Origin: DAOUJI01 sp965219565
GTDB taxonomy: Bacteria; Chloroflexota; Dehalococcoidia; Lucifugimonadales; JAGWBF01
Assembly: GCA_965219565.1 (NCBI GenBank)
Contig: OZ244780.1
Location: 1,612,001-1,676,000 of the forward strand
Reading direction: 5' to 3'
Length of the DNA: 64,000 bases
The notes below the pieces were generated by a model that ran no database searches, was not told the origin of the DNA, and worked only from the letters and a program-made list of their open reading frames with translations. A program made the position numbers and the translations under genes. Below, one piece after another: positions 40,848-50,756 of the stretch; the stretch's first letter is position 1, and each line of letters opens with the position of its first letter.

Positions 40848-42184
40848 AGCAGCGCCTCCTCGATGTGCGGGTACTTGCCCGTGCCCTCAGGCCAGAAGAT
40901 TCCCTCGTCGAAACCGTCGCGTACCTCGTCCAGGTCCATGCCTAAAAGCCCCTCCATCACCTGGCGCGTATGTTGCCCGATGAGAGGCGCGGGCGTAGCG
41001 ACCTCCGGGTGTGCCCCTGAAATGGTGAAGGGGGCGTTCTGCTGCTTCTTGCTGCCCAGAAGCGGATGGTCGATTTCCGTATGCATCCGTCTGCTCTTCA
41101 GCTGAGGGTCGTGTTCCACTCTGTTCTCCGAGCTTTGCACCGCCATGGCTCTCACTCCGGCGGCTTGGCACTTCTCCGTAAGCTCGTATTTGTCCAACTC
41201 GATGGCCCATTCCTGGATGCCCTCGTCGATTTCTGCCTGGCGAGCCAGTCTTCCCCGCAGCGTATCGAAGTCTGGGTCTTCGGCCCAGGCCGGGTTTCCC
41301 ATGACACCGATCAGCGCCTTCCATTCGCCGTCGCTCAAGCATGCGATGGTGCACCAGTCGTTGTATCCGCCGGGTTTGGTGCGGTAGGCGTTGTGAGGGA
41401 CCGCCGGGCCGTCTCGGTAGTTGGGGGCCAGAGACGCTTCGGGCCAGGCCGCCCGATTTCCGGGCGGGTATCCTTCACGGCGGGCCGGGCGGTCGTTTAT
41501 GGTGCGGTCGATGAAGGCCGGTCCAACGATTGTCGGTCCGACGGACATCTGAGACAGGTCGACGTACTGCCCCTGCCCGGTGGCCTGCCTGTGGCGGAGG
41601 GCCGTCACCATGGACATCGCCCCGTAAATGCCCCCCACGTCGTCCATGTACGAATAGCCCCATCCCGAAGGCGCCTGGTCGGGCAGCCCTGAAATGAACT
41701 GTAGACCGCCCAGAGACTGGGCCGAGGGGCCCATTGTCGTGTAGTCAACCCAGGGCCCGAAGTGGCCCAGACCGGCCATGGAGACGTAGACTATGTCGGG
41801 CCGTATCTTGCGCATCTCTTCGTAGGGGATGCCCCAGCGGCCCATGACTCCCGCGCTGAAGTTCTCGATGACGGCGTCGGATATGCCGATAAGCTGCCTC
41901 ACCAACTCCATTCCCTGGGGCGTTCTGACGTTCAGGGACACTCCCAGCTTGGCTGGGTTTCCGTCGCAGAAGCCGCCGTTGGAGTTGGGTTCGGGTTCCA
42001 GCTCGCCGGGCTTAGTGGCGTCGGCGCTGCTCCGTGCCCTGACACCGAGGTTGCCAGGCCACTGAATCTTGATGACCTCCGCTCCCAAGACCGCAAGCCA
42101 CCTAGTTGCCCAAGGCCCGGCGCGCACCCATGTGAAGTCCAGAATTCGAAAACCTTCGAGGGGACGGGAAGGGTCCAAGCTCAA
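40844..42184 (-). CDS. CaiB/BaiF CoA-transferase, type A of the pair
   Basis: 446 residues. FRILDFTWVRAGPWATRWLA, GAEVIKIQWPG, VIENFSAGVMGRWG, MAGLGHFGPW and GQYVDLSQMSVGP (likely catalytic Asp) identify a class III CoA-transferase. It is co-transcribed with the type B gene by a four-base ATGA overlap. The gene at 61898 is the matching type A copy; they share most motifs, such as EGYPPGNRAAWP / EGYPAGNRAIWP. Probably the two subunits form a heteromeric enzyme. Substrate unknown. Confidence 0.9.
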   Translation of the reverse strand: MSLDPSRPLEGFRILDFTWVRAGPWATRWLAVLGAEVIKIQWPGNLGVRARSSADATKPGELEPEPNSNGGFCDGNPAKLGVSLNVRTPQGMELVRQLIGISDAVIENFSAGVMGRWGIPYEEMRKIRPDIVYVSMAGLGHFGPWVDYTTMGPSAQSLGGLQFISGLPDQAPSGWGYSYMDDVGGIYGAMSMVTALRHRQATGQGQYVDLSQMSVGPTIVGPAFIDRTINDRPARREGYPPGNRAAWPEASLAPNYRDGPAVPHNAYRTKPGGYNDWCTIACLSDGEWKALIGVMGNPAWAEDPDFDTLRGRLARQAEIDEGIQEWAIELDKYELTEKCQAAGVRAMAVQSSENRVEHDPQLKSRRMHTEIDHPLLGSKKQQNAPFTISGAHPEVATPAPLIGQHTRQVMEGLLGMDLDEVRDGFDEGIFWPEGTGKYPHIEEALL

Positions 42185-42582
42185 CCTCCTGTGTCGGTCC
42201 GGAGGGATGGATGGGGGACCGCCGATTTAAGGGAATTGTCCGCATGGACAGGGCCGGGTGTCAATAGAGAGGGGATGTGCGGTGGTGGCAATGTGAACTT
42301 CTAACTAGCCTCCAGGGGCATCCGATGGTAGTATGCGGGTGACCCACATAAACTTGAGACGCATTACTGCAAAACGTATATTCCTTAGACAATGGGACGT
42401 AGGAAAGACCTACCTGCACTCATTTCGTTTACTGGATTTCTGAACAGTACGACGATAATCGACTAGAACCTTGATTCTTTGCCCTGGGGTTTCGGACGAA
42501 ATCGGCACATCAATGTTAGACGCTGCACCGACGCGTTAACTAGGGACGTGGCCCGATTCAATTCACCTCTGGTTCCATCACT
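42185..42582. other. Intergenic left flank of the defence-like island
   Basis: About 400 bases without a gene. From 42300 rightward the base composition becomes more AT-rich than in the flanking CoA-transferase genes. I see no clear promoter, tRNA or attachment repeat here. A 24-codon frame near 42390 is not supported. Confidence 0.5.
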
Positions 42583-43983
42583 ATGACTAGCGATTTCCTG
42601 GAATCTGCCAACTCCTCTGACGAAGGAAATGTTCAGGAACGCCGCTCCTTGTTCGAGCGCTTTGAGGGTCGGTTGTCTATCAATTCTGCTTTGACTCCGA
42701 AGATGGTTTCATATCGAGGCAACTATGGTGCTCTACAAGGAGGGGTTTTCTAGGGAACTGATCGATCAGCTAATAGAAGATGTCCAACCTAGCTCCGTCC
42801 TTGAGCTCCGTCCCCCTTCTCTGGTTTGGGAACTACTCCCCTTATAGCGGCAGGCCGGGGACTTCGGACCATCGGCATCGAGATCGTACCCGTTGGCGTT
42901 CTGGTGGGAGAGGGAATCGGACTCGCCGCAAACGGCCTACAGCAGGATTCATTTACGGAGGCAGCAAGCAGTTTCCTCGAACACGTCAACTCTGACAGGG
43001 CAGCGAGCCGAGAGTACGCGTTTCCCCATGTAAGAATCACTGAAGCTGCCTTTCCTGCGGAAACAGAGTTGGCGCTTGCCAAAGCGCGCGAATTCATTGG
43101 AGCTATAGAGGACCCCTCCATTCACACCATGCTGAACCTCGCCTGCATGAGTGTCCTGGAATCGGTGAGTTTCACGCGCAAGGACGGTCAGTACCTTCGG
43201 TGGGACCCTCGATCAGGGAAGCAAGTGAGAACACGAATGCAGAAAAGGTCTATCCTCCCATTCACGAATGCTATTGGTGACCGTCTAGTTGAGATGTGCG
43301 AAGATATTGAGGTGCTAAAGGAGGGTTATGGGGGAGGTGTCCCTGAGTTCATCACCGGTTCAAGCTTAGACCATCTTCCGGACATTCCGAGTCGTTCTTT
43401 CGATATGGTAATCACCTCGCCGCCGTACGCAAACAGGTACGACTATACAAGGACCTACGCTCTAGAATTGGCTTGGCTTGGCTACGACGACAACGGGATA
43501 AAGACACTGCGCCAACGTATGTTATCCGCTACAGTGGAGAACAAATCAAAGAAGACATGGCTACTCGACACGTATGGTCATGATGCAGAACTACTGAATA
43601 CCGCAATTCGTATGTACGACAATCAAGGAGCCGTCCATGAAGTTATCGCTCAACTTCGGAAATTCATGAGTGAGTTGAGCAATCGTCACATTATACGCAT
43701 GCTGGAAGGATACTTCCTGGAGATGGCTGTGATTATTGCCGAGTTGGGTCGTATCGTGCGGCCCGGCGGTGTGGTCATCATGGTCAACGATAACGTCCAA
43801 TACCACGGGGAAGAACTGCCTGTGGATTTCATCCTGTCAGACTTTGCGGAACACTCAGGCTTTACCTGCGAACACATATGGGTCTTACCCCGTGGGAAGG
43901 GAAACGCTAGCCAGCAAATGGGACGCTTTGGAAGGCGAGAACAACGAAAGTGCGTTTACAAATGGGTGCGACGCGATGTCTGA
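42583..43983 (+). CDS. DNA methyltransferase with a twice-frameshifted N-terminus
   Basis: The main frame (42826-43983, 385 residues) carries GTTPLIAAGRGLRTIGIEIV (end of AdoMet motif I) and MVITSPPYANRYDYTRTYAL (motif IV, the TSPPY of N4-cytosine or N6-adenine amino methylases). It ends at GRREQRKCVYKWVRRDV. The upstream ATG 42583 opens MTSDFLESANSSDEGNVQER and RLSINSALTPKMVSYRGN in the same frame. The link between them (KEGFSRELIDQLIEDV, SVLELR) is in another frame, between about 42733 and 42815. One extra C in the CCCCC run at 42812-42816 would restore PFSGLGTTPL, the rest of motif I. Pseudogene or assembly error; first gene of the SIR2/DUF262 operon. Confidence 0.75.
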
Positions 43984-44046
43984 TACCGGTAGTCTCGAAA
44001 ACCTCATGGTTAATCGGAATAGTAGCCCTATGACTGAGGCCCCGAA

Positions 44047-45150
44047 GTGAATGTAATGACATCAGTTAAGAAAGTTGTCTACCTCTTCGGTGCAGGTGCC
44101 TCACATGCCTGTGTCTCCAGAGTTGGCAGTGATTACGGCATTCTCATGAGCGACCTCAACCTGCCAATGAGAGAAGGCCTGCGTGACTTAGTGGAAAAGG
44201 CCTACCCACAGGAAGATAGTTTGCAAACTCTCGTGAACTCCCTAGACGAATCCACCGACTTTGAACATCTTTGCACCTTTCTGGAAGAGGCTCCATCCGT
44301 AGTCCACAGACAGTTTGGACAAGACATGAAGCAGACCTTCGAAAAGGTCCTTCGTAGTCAACTGAGCCTAATACGTGAGGAAAATGATAATGACCCGGTG
44401 GAATTGTATGCGGTGTTGCTCGACCTGCACTGCATCAAAGACTGCTCGGAGAGCCTACAGGGTATCCTCACTACAAATTACGACGAATACATAGAGACAG
44501 CTATGGAGAAGCTAGTTGAGCTTCAGGTTGACTTTGGTGTTAGAGTGCTGCCATCTCCTCCCCAGGCACAGGGGATCAGGCTACTCAAGCTCCATGGCTC
44601 GCTTGGTTGGCGACAGACCTGGCCAATTACTCGAGGTGAAGATAGCCACACGACTGTCTGGATTCCGCCAGGTATTCAAAAGGCCAAAACGGAATACCCC
44701 TTTAATGTCCTCTGGGGATTGGCGCGTGAGATGGTCTCCTGTGATGTTCTGAGAGTGGTTGGCTGCCGTTTAGGACCAAATGACTGGGACCTAGTCTCCC
44801 TGTTGTTTACGATGCGTCACGCAGACTTCACAAACCGACCGCGAATCGAAGTAATCGATGCTCCATCACACGCTGAGCAATTGAAGAAATCATACCCCTA
44901 CTTGGATATTCAGTCTATTTTCGAACTTGAGACAGTCGGCCAGCAATTAGTTGGAGAGTTGTCCACGGAGTTGCCGCGTGGGTTTCGGGAATTGTCAATA
45001 GACGAGCGAGAAGACCTCATCAAAAGTGCTGGAACGCGCAGGAACTGGTTTGAACTGTGGTTGAGACAAAAGGCGGAGTCCTTTCGCGTTGAGCTTGGGA
45101 CAGTAGAGACAACAGCAGGCTTCGTCGAGAGATTCCTGGAGGGTAGATGA
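44047..45150 (+). CDS. SIR2-like (NADase-type) domain protein
   Basis: 367 residues from GTG 44047; ATG 44056 is an alternative. VVYLFGAGASHA (10-21) is the nucleotide-binding loop, ILTTNYDEYIE (140-150) holds the conserved Asn-Asp, and LLKLHGSLGW (179-188) the catalytic His. These are the SIR2-like features found in anti-phage NAD-depleting effectors. No zinc-ribbon cysteines of true deacetylases are present. The last 70 residues form an extra helical tail of unknown type. It lies 63 bases after the methylase and one base before the DUF262 gene. Composition is AT-richer than average for the window. Confidence 0.85.
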   Translation: MNVMTSVKKVVYLFGAGASHACVSRVGSDYGILMSDLNLPMREGLRDLVEKAYPQEDSLQTLVNSLDESTDFEHLCTFLEEAPSVVHRQFGQDMKQTFEKVLRSQLSLIREENDNDPVELYAVLLDLHCIKDCSESLQGILTTNYDEYIETAMEKLVELQVDFGVRVLPSPPQAQGIRLLKLHGSLGWRQTWPITRGEDSHTTVWIPPGIQKAKTEYPFNVLWGLAREMVSCDVLRVVGCRLGPNDWDLVSLLFTMRHADFTNRPRIEVIDAPSHAEQLKKSYPYLDIQSIFELETVGQQLVGELSTELPRGFRELSIDEREDLIKSAGTRRNWFELWLRQKAESFRVELGTVETTAGFVERFLEGR

Positions 45151-45151
45151 G

Positions 45152-46312
45152 ATGAGGAAGCATGTTGATTCTTGGACAGTTGAAGAACTGCGCCAACAAT
45201 TCGGTCAAATAGAATTCCCTGAGTACCAACGTGAGCCTAATCTTTGGTCACTCGTTGAAAAGCAACGGCTCATCGATTCTATGGCCCGGCAGTTTGACAT
45301 CGCGTCTCTCTACTTTTACCAACATGGTGACGGTTCTCTGGATTGCGTTGACGGCCGTCAAAGGATCGGGGCAATCATGTCTTTCCTGGGCAACAACTCG
45401 AACGATCCTGATGACAACTTTCCATTAAAGTGGCTAAATGAAATTTATGACGATGAGAGTTCGTCGGTTCAAGCCTTGGAAGGCAAGAGGTTTTTGGAAA
45501 TAGAAAAAATGACGAACGAAGGCGATGACTCCGTAGCTCTACAATTTGTCGAAGAATTTCTCGAATATCGACTGACGATTGTCAGACTGTCAGACAGTAG
45601 GGCCCCTGGTGAGTTTAACTTGCAGTTCACCCGCTTGAACTTAGGTACGATAATCAACTCAGGCGAAAAGCTTCACGCCATGATGGGAGAGCTAAGGAAC
45701 AGGTGCTTTGGCGGACTGGGCAAGCATCCGTTTCTGGAAGGAACCAACATACCAACAAGACGTTACGCCCAAGAACAGGTTGCGGCTCAAATTGTTGCCC
45801 AGATATTCTCGATAGATGAGTCGAGCAATTATACTAGAACCAGGCACTTTGACCTTCAGCGCCTGTTCAAGGATCATAGCGTACTGGGGGAAAGGCAGTT
45901 GAAATCGCTAGAAGAAGTGTCTAGGCTTTTCGACTTGCTTGCGACTGCGTTCCAGCCGGTCAGCGTGCTACGAAATAGAGCCATCACTGTGTCTACGGCT
46001 CTGCTGGCTTGGGAATCTGAAATAGGCACACGCGAAGAGGCGTCAGAGCTCGCGACCTTCATCGATGAATTCGTCCACCGGCTGAGCTGGCAGGTCAAGA
46101 AAGGATTGGATGCTGACCGCGAATATCGTTACCTCATTGAGTTTCAACGCAACATCACACAGGCCTCGGCTGAAAGATATTCGGTCGAAACAAGGGCGAA
46201 TGTGTTGAGAGAAGAGCTTCAGCGCTGGCGAACCTCGAGGGACCTCAGAGGTGACGCAGAGTGGGCGATGCGGAACCCTGGCTCGGAGCCTAGTGAAGAA
46301 TCGCGGGGATAG
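45152..46312 (+). CDS. DUF262 (ParB/Srx-like nuclease fold) protein
   Basis: 386 residues. FPEYQREPNLWSLVEKQRLI (22-41) and SLDCVDGRQRIGAIMSFL (62-79) are the DUF262 motifs; the DGRQR sequence (67-71) stands for the usual DGQQR. In GmrSD and SspE-type enzymes this domain hydrolyses NTPs and couples to DNA modification sensing. The C-terminal 200 residues are helical, and no HNH/DUF1524 nuclease motif is visible, so this is a DUF262-only protein. It ends the operon. Confidence 0.85.
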   Translation: MRKHVDSWTVEELRQQFGQIEFPEYQREPNLWSLVEKQRLIDSMARQFDIASLYFYQHGDGSLDCVDGRQRIGAIMSFLGNNSNDPDDNFPLKWLNEIYDDESSSVQALEGKRFLEIEKMTNEGDDSVALQFVEEFLEYRLTIVRLSDSRAPGEFNLQFTRLNLGTIINSGEKLHAMMGELRNRCFGGLGKHPFLEGTNIPTRRYAQEQVAAQIVAQIFSIDESSNYTRTRHFDLQRLFKDHSVLGERQLKSLEEVSRLFDLLATAFQPVSVLRNRAITVSTALLAWESEIGTREEASELATFIDEFVHRLSWQVKKGLDADREYRYLIEFQRNITQASAERYSVETRANVLREELQRWRTSRDLRGDAEWAMRNPGSEPSEESRG

Positions 46313-46530
46313 GTCGATTACCACCCGACAAGTGACAAAAACGCAACGAGACACGGGGGTGAGGGTTTGGCCTTACGCCGACAAGTTCTAAGGAAGTTAA
46401 CGACTAGGCGGCGTGGAACATATGTCTTGTTGACCGTGAAGCGGGGGGTGGTCTAGAATCTCTAGGCGTGGCGCCACACGTCTTTGCGATTGGCTGTCTG
46501 CGTGAGTTGACATAAACATAAGGAGTAGTC

Positions 46531-47931
46531 ATGGCAGAGGACCTGGCATTGATGGCCCACCTTCTCCGCCGGGCGGGGTTCGGCGTGCCGCGGGACGAGT
46601 TGGAAATGTGGGCTGAGAAGGGATACGAGCAGACTGTGGAGGAGCTTCTCGATCCGGAGAAGTACGGCATAGCCGACCTGGACCGGGACGAATTCTTCCG
46701 CTACTACCCCGACATGATCACTCCCGCCGCTCCTCCCGGTTCCGGGGAGTACATGGTCTACCACATCATGGCCAGCCCCCGGCACCTTCTGGAAAAGATG
46801 ACCCTGTTCTGGCACATGCTCTTCGCCACTGGCAATGGCAAAGTGGACGGCCCGGTGGACATGACCACTTACTACGACACCATGCGAAAACACGCTCTTG
46901 GCAACTACCGGGAGATGCTGCTGGAGATATCCAAGAACCCGGCTATGATCTTCTGGCTGGACAACAACTACAACCACAAAGACCAGCCCAACGAGAACTG
47001 GGGACGGGAACTTCTGGAACTCTTCTCCATGGGCCAGGGCAACTACACGGAGAAAGACGTATTCGAGTGCGCCAGGGCATTTACCGGATGGACCATTGCG
47101 GCCAAGCCTCCCAGGCGCCCCTTCACCCGGTTTCCCTGGAAGTTTGAGTACGTTGAAGATGACCACGACGACGGCGAGAAGGAGCTTCTGGGCCACAAGG
47201 GTAGGTTCAACGGCGAGGACGTAATCAACATCGTCTGCCGCCAGCCCGCCACGGCTCGTTTTATGGCCCGCCACCTCTACAACTACTTCGTGGCCGACGA
47301 GGTCCAGGTGCCCTCTTGGTTGGACGTGCCACCCAGAGACCCCGTGGCCATTAACATCATAGGCGACGCCTTCATCAACTCCGACTTCGACATCAAGCAC
47401 ACCCTCCGGGTCCTCTTCAACTCCGACTTCTTCAAGGAAGCCAGGCACATGTGCGTCAAGAGCCCGGCAGAGGTCATCGCCGGCACCATGCGCCTGATTG
47501 GAGACTATAAGTTCCCCCGCCCGGGTCTGAACATCATGTCCATGGAAAGCGAATTCATGGGCCAGATGCTCCTCAACCCGCCTTCGGTGGAAGGCTGGCA
47601 CTTTGGAGCCGAGTGGATAGACAGCGGCTCGCTGGTCCGGCGCATTAACTTCTGCGCCGAGGCGGTCTCCAACACCCGCTACCCCGGAATCCGCGCCATA
47701 GTCGAGCGGATCAAGGCTAAGGGGACTATATCCGGCTCGGAACTGGTGGAGTCCTGCCTGGACCTTCTGGGTCCCATCGCCGTGGAGGAAGGCACTCGCG
47801 CCGAGTTGGACACGCTGTCCGAACAGGCCGGTCCGCTGACCTGGGAGACCGGTCAGGAAGAGGCGTCAACCCAGAGGGTTGGCGATATGCTGGCCCTTAT
47901 CGCCTCGACCCGCGAATATCAGTTCGCCTAG
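46531..47931 (+). CDS. DUF1800 family protein, copy 1
   Basis: 466 residues, with AAGGAG before the ATG. ALMAHLLRRAGFGVPRDELE opens the domain; MTLFWHMLFATG, MIFWLDNNYNHKDQPNENWG, RELLELFSMGQGNYTEKDV, ARAFTGWTI and ATARFMARHLYNYFV are its hallmarks. DUF1800 proteins are widespread, biochemically uncharacterised, and usually paired with DUF1501. Here the partner is an NHL propeller. No signal peptide. The second copy is at 49247. Confidence 0.9.
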   Translation: MAEDLALMAHLLRRAGFGVPRDELEMWAEKGYEQTVEELLDPEKYGIADLDRDEFFRYYPDMITPAAPPGSGEYMVYHIMASPRHLLEKMTLFWHMLFATGNGKVDGPVDMTTYYDTMRKHALGNYREMLLEISKNPAMIFWLDNNYNHKDQPNENWGRELLELFSMGQGNYTEKDVFECARAFTGWTIAAKPPRRPFTRFPWKFEYVEDDHDDGEKELLGHKGRFNGEDVINIVCRQPATARFMARHLYNYFVADEVQVPSWLDVPPRDPVAINIIGDAFINSDFDIKHTLRVLFNSDFFKEARHMCVKSPAEVIAGTMRLIGDYKFPRPGLNIMSMESEFMGQMLLNPPSVEGWHFGAEWIDSGSLVRRINFCAEAVSNTRYPGIRAIVERIKAKGTISGSELVESCLDLLGPIAVEEGTRAELDTLSEQAGPLTWETGQEEASTQRVGDMLALIASTREYQFA

Positions 47932-47957
47932 TGTCTGACCTGACTTGGAGTTAACCG

Positions 47958-49070
47958 ATGCAGACTAAGTTTATCCGCAACAGGGTCTATAACTACTCCC
48001 ACTGCCTTGGACCGGGCATACGGGAAGGCAGAGGCTTCAGCCGCCCAACCGACTTTGCGTTGGGCCCAGACAACATACTCTACTTGGCCTCGAGAGGAGT
48101 GGAGTTCGCAACCTTTGGAGGGGGACTGACGAAGGCCGACTTTTCGCCGGACAAACACCAGGCTATCTGGGAGTACCGCGGCCCCGAGGTTGGGGACGGT
48201 TTTTGTCCCTGGCCTACGTCTATTGCCCTGGACAGCGAGGAGAATGTATATCTGGCAGACGAATACACCAACGGTATATTCGTCTGGGACAAGGATGGCG
48301 ATTCCAAGGGCCGCTGGGACATGGGCATGACTCTGGACGGCGACCCGGACGCCGATAGGATGGAGCTTCTGAACACCTTCGGTCTTCCGCTGGAATACTA
48401 CCTGCGCAAGGTGGTCCCAGGCATGGGGATGGAGGAAGGCAAGCTCAACGGGCCGTCGGGGATAGAGTTCGACAAGAACGACAACGCCTACGTTGTGGAC
48501 AGCCGCAACCACCGGATTCAGGTGTTCACCAGGGACGGCAAGTTCATTTTTGGATGGGGGTGTTTCGGCGACAAGCCGGGGGAATTCAATCTCCCCTGGG
48601 GCATCAACTTCGACAAAGAGGGCAGGGTCTACGTCGCCGACTGGAAGAACAACCGCGTTCAGAAATTCACTCCCGACGGGACGTACATGGCCACTATTGG
48701 AACTCCGGGTCACGATGAAGGACAACTGCACCGGCCGTCCAACGTGGCTATCGACAAAGACGGAGACATTTACGTCAGCGACTGGGGTAACCACAGGCTG
48801 AACGTCTACGACGCCGAGGGCGACTTCATCACCGACTTTCACGGCGACGCCGAGAAGTTCTCCCCAGCCACCCAGGACAGGGTTAACATAGACCTGGACG
48901 CCCAGAAGGCCATGCTGAGGGCAGACATGTCCGAGACCTACCGGATACACTACCCCGTCTCCGTGAACGTGGACGACAAGGGGAACATCATGGTGATGGA
49001 GGTCCGCACCTCCAGGATCCAGGTGTACCGGAAAGAGCAGAATTGGTCCGACCCTCAGTTCAACCTGTAG
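47958..49070 (+). CDS. NHL-repeat beta-propeller protein, copy 1
   Basis: 370 residues of about six NHL blades, such as FDKNDNAYVVDSRNHRIQVF, FDKEGRVYVADWKNNRVQKF and IDKDGDIYVSDWGNHRLNVY. No signal peptide. NHL propellers bind proteins, peptides or RNA, or act as lyases. It starts 26 bases after the DUF1800 gene, so they are one unit. The tail QVYRKEQNWSDPQFNL is nearly identical in copy 2. Confidence 0.9.
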   Translation: MQTKFIRNRVYNYSHCLGPGIREGRGFSRPTDFALGPDNILYLASRGVEFATFGGGLTKADFSPDKHQAIWEYRGPEVGDGFCPWPTSIALDSEENVYLADEYTNGIFVWDKDGDSKGRWDMGMTLDGDPDADRMELLNTFGLPLEYYLRKVVPGMGMEEGKLNGPSGIEFDKNDNAYVVDSRNHRIQVFTRDGKFIFGWGCFGDKPGEFNLPWGINFDKEGRVYVADWKNNRVQKFTPDGTYMATIGTPGHDEGQLHRPSNVAIDKDGDIYVSDWGNHRLNVYDAEGDFITDFHGDAEKFSPATQDRVNIDLDAQKAMLRADMSETYRIHYPVSVNVDDKGNIMVMEVRTSRIQVYRKEQNWSDPQFNL

Positions 49071-49144
49071 TCTAAGCTCGTTCGACGGGTCTACGGCCTT
49101 TGAATCGCTGCGCCGCTTCAGGCTTGTGCACCCACGCCAAACTA

Positions 49145-49175
49145 TTGACGCCCAGCGATTTTTCTGCTGTATAAT
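49145..49175 (+). promoter_or_regulatory. Promoter before DUF1800 copy 2
   Basis: TTGACG (49145-49150), a 19-base spacer and TATAAT (49170-49175), preceded by TGC. It lies about 70 bases before the ATG at 49247. Confidence 0.5.
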
Positions 49176-49246
49176 GCTGCCTATCTAGCTTAAAAATCCA
49201 CATTCCCGCTGATAAGCTAAGCACACTTGGAGTAGGAGGGCGGAGT

Positions 49247-50656
49247 ATGCCTGACCAAGACATTGCTTTGATGGCCCACCTTATGAGAAGGGCCGGATTC
49301 GGGGCCCACCGCGACCAGTTGGAAAGGCTCGTGGAAAAGGGATACGAGCAAGTTGTGGACGAGCTGGTGGAGCCGGACAAATACGACGTCCCCAAGGTGG
49401 ACCAGGACCTTATCATCAGGTTCCATCCAGACCTGGAGACCCCGTGGGCGCCTCCGGGGTGCAGTGACTGGATGCTGTACCACTTCCTGGCCAGCGAGCG
49501 GCAGCTGGAAGAGAAGATGGTCCTCTTCTGGCACATGCTCTTCCCGACCGGGAACGCCAAGGTGGACAACCCGTCTGAGCTGGTGGCGCAGACCGACATG
49601 TTCCGTGACTATGGGTTGGGCAACTACCGAGATCTGCTCATAGAGCTGGCCAAAGACCCTGCGATGATCTTCTGGCTGGACAACAACTACAACCACAAAG
49701 ACGAACCCAACGAAAACTGGGGTCGAGAGCTCTTGGAACTCTTCTCCATGGGCCAAGGCAATTACACCGAAAAGGACGTGTTCGAGTGCGCCCGGGCCTT
49801 CACGGGCTGGACCATAGCCCCCAAGATGCCCAGGCAGCCCTTTGGTCGCTACGACCGCTGGAAGTTCCTTTACAACGCTGACGACCACGACCATGGCGAG
49901 AAGGAGATGTTGGGACACCGAGGTTGCTTCAACGGAGAGGATGTCATCGACATCATAGCTCGTCAGCCGGCCACGGCGCGGTTCATGGCGAGGCACCTCT
50001 ATAACTTCTTCGTGGCCGACGAGGTGCAAGTGCCGGCGTGGCTGGACGTTCCGCCCAGGGATGCAGTGGCCGTCAACCAGATAGGCGACGCTTTCGTCAA
50101 CTCGAACTTCAGCATTGGCGAAACCCTAAGATTCCTGTTCAACTCGGACTTCTTCAAAGAGGCCATGTACCGGAAGGTCAAGAGTCCCGCCGAGGTGGTG
50201 GTAAGCGCCATGCGCATCGTGGGCGACTTCAAGTACCCCAGGCCGGGCCTGGAGCTGTACGCCAACGAGTCGGATTACATGGGGCAGGCCCTGCTGGACC
50301 CGCCGTCCGTGGAAGGATGGCACACCGGGCACGAATGGATAGACTCGGGGTCCCTGGTCAGGCGGATTAACTTCTGCGCCGACGCCTTCGGAAACGTGGA
50401 ATACCCCGGAGTGCGGTCCATTATTAATCGCATCAAGGAACAGGGCATCACCTCCCCGCCGGAGATAGTGGACGCATGCCTCGATCTGATAGGTCCTGTC
50501 GAGGTTCAGGAGAGGACCCACGAAGAGCTGGTTACGCTCGCTCAACAGAACGGTGAGCTTAATTGGGACACCGATGAAGACTCCAGGATATCGTCGGAGA
50601 AAATAGGCGCCACATTGGCCCTCATCGTCTCATCGAGGGAGTTCCAGTTTGAATAA
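49247..50656 (+). CDS. DUF1800 family protein, copy 2
   Basis: 469 residues, with GGAGG-type ribosome site (AGGAGGGCGGAGT). It is collinear with copy 1: ALMAHLMRRAGFGAHRDQLE, MVLFWHMLFPTGNAKVDNP, FWLDNNYNHKDEPNENWGRE and GEKEMLGHRGCFNGEDVIDI. The two share long identical stretches at the protein level. It has its own promoter, and is followed 100 bases later by NHL copy 2. Confidence 0.9.
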   Translation: MPDQDIALMAHLMRRAGFGAHRDQLERLVEKGYEQVVDELVEPDKYDVPKVDQDLIIRFHPDLETPWAPPGCSDWMLYHFLASERQLEEKMVLFWHMLFPTGNAKVDNPSELVAQTDMFRDYGLGNYRDLLIELAKDPAMIFWLDNNYNHKDEPNENWGRELLELFSMGQGNYTEKDVFECARAFTGWTIAPKMPRQPFGRYDRWKFLYNADDHDHGEKEMLGHRGCFNGEDVIDIIARQPATARFMARHLYNFFVADEVQVPAWLDVPPRDAVAVNQIGDAFVNSNFSIGETLRFLFNSDFFKEAMYRKVKSPAEVVVSAMRIVGDFKYPRPGLELYANESDYMGQALLDPPSVEGWHTGHEWIDSGSLVRRINFCADAFGNVEYPGVRSIINRIKEQGITSPPEIVDACLDLIGPVEVQERTHEELVTLAQQNGELNWDTDEDSRISSEKIGATLALIVSSREFQFE

Positions 50657-50756
50657 GGGCGCTGGGCTGTCCATAGACAATCATGTGATTACGGAGGCGG
50701 CTGACGGTTTCGCGAGCCGCCTTTGTTTACGGTAACGACAGAACAGGGAGGAAACG

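Noticed and set aside
44047..45150. Thoeris system
   Set aside because: There is a SIR2-like gene but no TIR-domain gene nearby.
45152..46312. A full GmrSD-type type IV restriction enzyme
   Set aside because: Only the DUF262 part is seen; no DUF1524/HNH motif is visible in the C-terminus.
46462..47601. 379-codon minus-strand frame
   Set aside because: Antisense shadow of the DUF1800 gene; a similar shadow occurs over the second copy.
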